This document shows positions 60,622 to 64,000 of a DNA stretch of 64,000 bases, piece after piece (the first letter of the stretch is position 1; each line of letters starts with the position of its first letter). The DNA is from Paenibacillus sp. LS1 (GTDB lineage: Bacteria; Bacillota; Bacilli; Paenibacillales; Paenibacillaceae), in the NCBI RefSeq assembly GCF_026013365.1, contig NZ_JAPDOE010000002.1, positions 1,240,001 through 1,304,000 on the forward strand. Reading direction: 5' to 3'. Under the pieces are notes generated by a model. That model ran no database searches. It was given only the letters and a program-made list of their open reading frames with translations, and was not told the origin of the DNA. The translations under genes and the position numbers were made by a program.

Positions 60622-61725
60622 CTACTCAGGCAGTCCTTGCACCGTATTCCCACGAGTTAAATGCTGGCTCTGGTCTGCCCAGCGAATATTGATTGAGCGA
60701 GATGTGAACAGATCCGGGCCGTCCGATACCTGGAAATGCAGATGAGCTTCACTGGAGTTACCCGAATTACCAAGCTCACCGATGAGGTCTCCCTGCTTGA
60801 GCTTATCTCCTTTTTTGACCGAAACACTGCCTTCCTTGATATGTCCTGTGATGCTGTATTCACCATTCCCATGGTCAATGACCACATAGTTACCCGCCGG
60901 CTCTTCCGGATTCATGACACCCGGTACATTGTCCGGAATATCGTTCTTGATTTCGACGACTGTTCCGTCCGCAGCTGCATAGAGAGGTTCACCAAAAGCA
61001 TAGTAGTTTTCATTTACCGTTGCATCGCCTTGATAACTGGATTGTTCTTTTGTCCGAACAATATCCAGTGCGTAGCGTTGGGTTTCATGCGCATAATGAT
61101 AGTTCGACAACACATCATTGCCTCCCCAGAATACAAACCATTCGCCCTTCATGGGAAATTGGAACTCCGTTTTGGTGAATATGGCATCTGTGTCTTCATG
61201 AGCTTCCAGCGGCTGGATCGACAGACCTTCAATCTGATTTTCTTCGGAAAAATAGGCTCGAATGCCTTTCGTTCCTGTTTGATCCTTCCAGGCAAGTTCG
61301 GATAATTGATTCATTTCAGCGTCTACCACTTGTTCCCACGACTCAACGCTCTCAAGAAAACCATCGGCGGACGTTTTGAACTGTTCAAGTGTTAACGTTC
61401 CCTTCAATTCCGGAGAAAACTGACTATAGATCGCATCCTTCGAACCGTTCATCAACGTATCTATGAAATTGTCCGGTGTAACCATCGTGCTCGCCTCTGA
61501 ACTTGGGTTCTGCTCCTGATTGGTGTTCTCGCTCGATTCATTATTATTGGAAGTCTGTTCGGCTGACTGCTGCTCTGCCTGATCGGATGTAATGGAGTTA
61601 CTGGTGCTACAAGCAGACAATATCACGCAAGCTCCAAGGGTAATCGCAAGCACCTTCCAGTTCTTCCTATGCTGTAATTTCGAATGTGTATTTTGTTCTG
61701 ATTTCAGATGACCTTCTCTGTTCAT
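60622..61725 (-). CDS. M23 family metallopeptidase lipoprotein
   Basis: Protein of 367 aa. A signal sequence with lipobox VILSACS follows a 25-residue cytoplasmic head, then a Gln/Asn/Glu/Ser-rich linker, a DUF3887-like domain (FIDTLMNGSKDAIYSQFSPELKG) at about 85-170, and a C-terminal LytM domain (AHETQRYALDIV, YAAADGTVVEI, SGNSSEAHLHFQVSD). The zinc ligands H, D and HxH are present. Probably cleaves peptidoglycan cross-bridges or binds wall. AAGGGG lies 8 nt before the ATG at 61725. Divergent from a two-component system. Confidence 0.85.
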   Translation of the reverse strand: MNREGHLKSEQNTHSKLQHRKNWKVLAITLGACVILSACSTSNSITSDQAEQQSAEQTSNNNESSENTNQEQNPSSEASTMVTPDNFIDTLMNGSKDAIYSQFSPELKGTLTLEQFKTSADGFLESVESWEQVVDAEMNQLSELAWKDQTGTKGIRAYFSEENQIEGLSIQPLEAHEDTDAIFTKTEFQFPMKGEWFVFWGGNDVLSNYHYAHETQRYALDIVRTKEQSSYQGDATVNENYYAFGEPLYAAADGTVVEIKNDIPDNVPGVMNPEEPAGNYVVIDHGNGEYSITGHIKEGSVSVKKGDKLKQGDLIGELGNSGNSSEAHLHFQVSDGPDLFTSRSINIRWADQSQHLTRGNTVQGLPE

Positions 61726-61945
61726 TCTCAACACCCCTTCTATTAAACGTTATACTTTCCAATTAAGTGTACAGAATGAGTCTTATCCTTCGTCTAACCC
61801 CAACTTACATGTAGTTAAACTTGCCATGCCTTCTGAGGCTGCATAATTAAGATTCCGTTAAGATAGCTCGTACGCTATACATCCCTCTTGGATGGTATGA
61901 TTAACAATAATCACAAAGGAAGTATCAGGAGGTCATGTTTTAACT

Positions 61946-62707
61946 ATGGATAACGTCTCATTACTGCTTGTGGATGATGAACAGGCTATTCTGCATATGC
62001 TCAAAACCGTGCTGCTCAAAGAGCAGTTTCTCGATATTGACACCGTTACTACAGGCGAAGCTGCCATTGAGGCCTGCAACAACAAGACGTATCATTGCAT
62101 CGTGCTCGACATCATGCTTCCTGGTAAAAGTGGACTGGAAATCTGTCCTTTTCTACGTCAGGTCACCGATGCTCCTATCCTGTTTCTGACGGCCAAAACA
62201 ACGGATTATGACAAATTAACCGGGTTCGCCGTCGGTGGCGACGATTATGTTGCCAAACCCTTTAATCCTCTGGAAGTCGTTGCTCGAATTAAATCATTAC
62301 TGAAGCGTTATTTACCTTCAAAAACCGCAGCGATCTCGGATCACGTCCCATCTAACGTAAATACGTCATCTCCCAGCACATCGGAAGGCGTGTACGATTT
62401 TGGACGATTCCAGGTGCTGGAATGGGCTGGTGAGCTTCGGGTGGAAGGAGAATCCGTATCCTGTCCGGCACTTGTGTTTCAACTGTTGCTCTTTTTTTGC
62501 AAGCATCCCAATCGCATTTTCACCAAATCAGATCTATATGAGCGGGTCTGGGGCTCTGAAGCCATTAGTGATGACAATACCGTGATGGTGCATATTCACC
62601 GCATTCGGGAGCGCATTGAAGCCGATCCTTCCAATCCAGTATTTCTCGTCAACGTCCGGGGTCTGGGCTACAAACTGATTCAGCCGGAACATGTGTCACG
62701 CCCATGA
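61946..62707 (+). CDS. OmpR-family response regulator
   Basis: Regulator of 253 aa. Receiver domain LLLVDDEQAILHML, phosphorylated D in CIVLDIMLPGKSG, FLTAKTTDYDKLTGFAVGGDDYVAKPF. A Ser/Thr-rich linker of about 30 residues follows, then the winged-helix domain (LVFQLLLFFCKHPNRIFTKSDLYERVWG, NTVMVHIHRIRERIE). GGAGG lies 13 nt before the ATG. It overlaps the kinase gene by ATGA. The divergent M23 lipoprotein is a plausible target. Confidence 0.9.
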   Translation: MDNVSLLLVDDEQAILHMLKTVLLKEQFLDIDTVTTGEAAIEACNNKTYHCIVLDIMLPGKSGLEICPFLRQVTDAPILFLTAKTTDYDKLTGFAVGGDDYVAKPFNPLEVVARIKSLLKRYLPSKTAAISDHVPSNVNTSSPSTSEGVYDFGRFQVLEWAGELRVEGESVSCPALVFQLLLFFCKHPNRIFTKSDLYERVWGSEAISDDNTVMVHIHRIRERIEADPSNPVFLVNVRGLGYKLIQPEHVSRP

Positions 62708-64000
62708 GTATTCGTCGCAGGTTAATGACCCGGTTTATCGGGATGCTTGCTGGTGCAGTCGTTCTTATCATCCTGCTTGGGTCTTTAGCGACTTACTGGG
62801 TCGTGCAAAAGGTAAATGAAGTGAATTTGGTGGATGATTTTGCGCTTAACGGTCTGGACCAATTGATTAATACAGCAGAATTCATGCCAGATAATACCAT
62901 TAAATATGACCCCAAATTGCTAAAGCAAGTGGATAAATATCAAGGCTGGCTCCAAGTGCTGGATGAACAAGGCTACGCCATTGATGACTACCACACTCCC
63001 GCCGATGTCCCAACTCACTATAAACCGGGGGAATTGATTGCATACTGGGAAAATCAAAAGCCCTTCCCTTATCAGATTGTCATGCTCATCCGGGAGAAGA
63101 ACGGGAAGAATTTCACTTTGTTGTATGGCGAGAGTAACCCGGCCAAGTCGCTCATGAATAATATTCGTTCGGATCTCGCTCTCACCAACGGGAAGTTTAA
63201 TCTTCAACCGGGCCAAGAGGAAGCCTTTCGTGCTGCCAATGCCTATCTTCAAGTATTGGATGCGTCGGGACGCGAGCTCTCCTCCTTTAACAAACCAGCT
63301 GTGGGTGTACCAAGCGAATACACCATTCAGGAATTGGTTCTGCAAATTCGCTATCCAAGTCGATCAGGTAAGTCTATTGCCACGTGGTACGATGAGAAGA
63401 ATGAAACCACCTGGTTGATTAGCATCCCCGGCGATCCAAATGTTACGGGGAATCAGAATCCCTACCGTTTTATCCTGGAACCGGCATTGGTTGTATTGAT
63501 CGTATCCATCATCATTCTGCTCATTTTGCTTGCCTTCTGGTATGCCAACCGATTCGGCTCGCCCATGCTGCATATGCTCCAATGGTTACAACGTCTGGAG
63601 CGAGGACATTATGAGGAACCTACCGGAGCCTTCGGAGTGCCTCGCAGTCAGCGTCGTAACGGAAAGTGGAAACGGAAATATCACGTGTATGCTGAAGTGC
63701 TTCGTTCCATGCAGGCCCTGTCCCACACGTTGAAGCAAGATGAAGAACTTCGAAAACAGACCGAGTCTCTGCGGGAGGAATGGATCGCTGGCATAACACA
63801 TGATCTGAAGACGCCCCTCTCCTCCATCCAGGGATATGCTCACATGCTTGAGGCAGTGAAATATAGCTGGACTGAAGAGGAAGTTAGGGAATTTGCGGGT
63901 ATTATGCTCGATAAATCCATGTATATGGACAGGCTTGTGAACGACCTTGCCATGACCTATCGATTACGCAGTGGAGGATATCAACCTGTGGTGGAAGAGA
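62704..64000 (+). CDS. Sensor histidine kinase, cut by the right edge
   Basis: At least 432 residues, open at the window end. Two transmembrane segments (about 12-34 and 264-284) flank an extracytoplasmic sensor region of about 225 residues with repeated YxxWLQVLDEQG / YLQVLDASGREL elements. A linker precedes the HisKA domain, whose phosphorylated histidine is in WIAGITHDLKTPLSSIQGYAHMLE. The ATP-binding domain lies beyond the edge. Start ATG 62704 overlaps the regulator stop. The sensor region is much larger than that of the kinase at 53515. Confidence 0.88.
   Translation, partial: MSIRRRLMTRFIGMLAGAVVLIILLGSLATYWVVQKVNEVNLVDDFALNGLDQLINTAEFMPDNTIKYDPKLLKQVDKYQGWLQVLDEQGYAIDDYHTPADVPTHYKPGELIAYWENQKPFPYQIVMLIREKNGKNFTLLYGESNPAKSLMNNIRSDLALTNGKFNLQPGQEEAFRAANAYLQVLDASGRELSSFNKPAVGVPSEYTIQELVLQIRYPSRSGKSIATWYDEKNETTWLISIPGDPNVTGNQNPYRFILEPALVVLIVSIIILLILLAFWYANRFGSPMLHMLQWLQRLERGHYEEPTGAFGVPRSQRRNGKWKRKYHVYAEVLRSMQALSHTLKQDEELRKQTESLREEWIAGITHDLKTPLSSIQGYAHMLEAVKYSWTEEEVREFAGIMLDKSMYMDRLVNDLAMTYRLRSGGYQPVVEE

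Overview
The window looks like chromosome of a Gram-positive Paenibacillus (Bacillota). Ribosome binding sites are strong AAGGAGG-type sites, lipoprotein and AraC/Btr iron-uptake proteins are of Bacillus type, the sulfur cluster resembles the Bacillus subtilis ytmI/tcy operon, and typical Paenibacillaceae families are present (GT-D fold glycosyltransferase, DUF3885, DUF5412, YpsA, ECF sigma with DUF4179 anti-sigma). No rRNA or tRNA gene was recognised. Species-level identity cannot be read from this sequence.

Layout. 1-3900 is a Fur-boxed siderophore unit on the minus strand: lipoprotein binding protein, FhuF-like reductase and a Btr-like AraC regulator whose C-terminal half is homologous to the binding protein. 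4000-9600 is a patch of small accessory genes, including a chloramphenicol-phosphotransferase-like kinase, DUF3885, DUF6933 and two broken genes. 9774-17696 is a sulfur-compound import and oxidation operon (binding protein, two permeases, ATPase, three flavin monooxygenases, DinB, acetyltransferase) with a visible promoter and operator-like palindrome.

18000-27500 is the most remarkable part: a chromosomal integron-like gene-cassette array. A tyrosine recombinase (26358-27473, minus strand) is followed by a special hairpin site and at least seven one-gene cassettes, all read on the minus strand and separated by attC-like sites of 98-158 bp. Each cassette's two ends match each other rather than their neighbours, as expected for circular cassettes joined at G^TT. 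The genes include an Abi C-terminal protein, a HEPN-motif protein, an HNH/helical-repeat protein, a DUF6979-like protein, an NTF2-like protein and unknowns. The recombinase lacks the IntI-specific insertion, has an extra N-terminal domain, and is transcribed in the same direction as the cassettes, unlike canonical integrons.

27844-33600 carries a B12-binding radical SAM protein, RecQ and an Rpn-family nuclease. 34900-41400 is a cell-surface glycan cluster (SunS-like glycosyltransferase, methyltransferase, UDP-GlcNAc dehydrogenase, CapD/PseB-like dehydratase, rhamnosyltransferase-like and GT-D proteins). 42200-52650 is housekeeping on the plus strand (RluA pseudouridine synthase, YpsA, SpeD, orphan FlgB, GNAT-Nudix fusion, ankyrin protein, ECF sigma/anti-sigma, S66 peptidase, split ThrE exporter). 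52760-64000 holds two two-component systems, DinB proteins, DUF1963, AmtB with a coiled-coil partner, a GNAT enzyme and an M23 lipoprotein. The second histidine kinase runs off the right edge.
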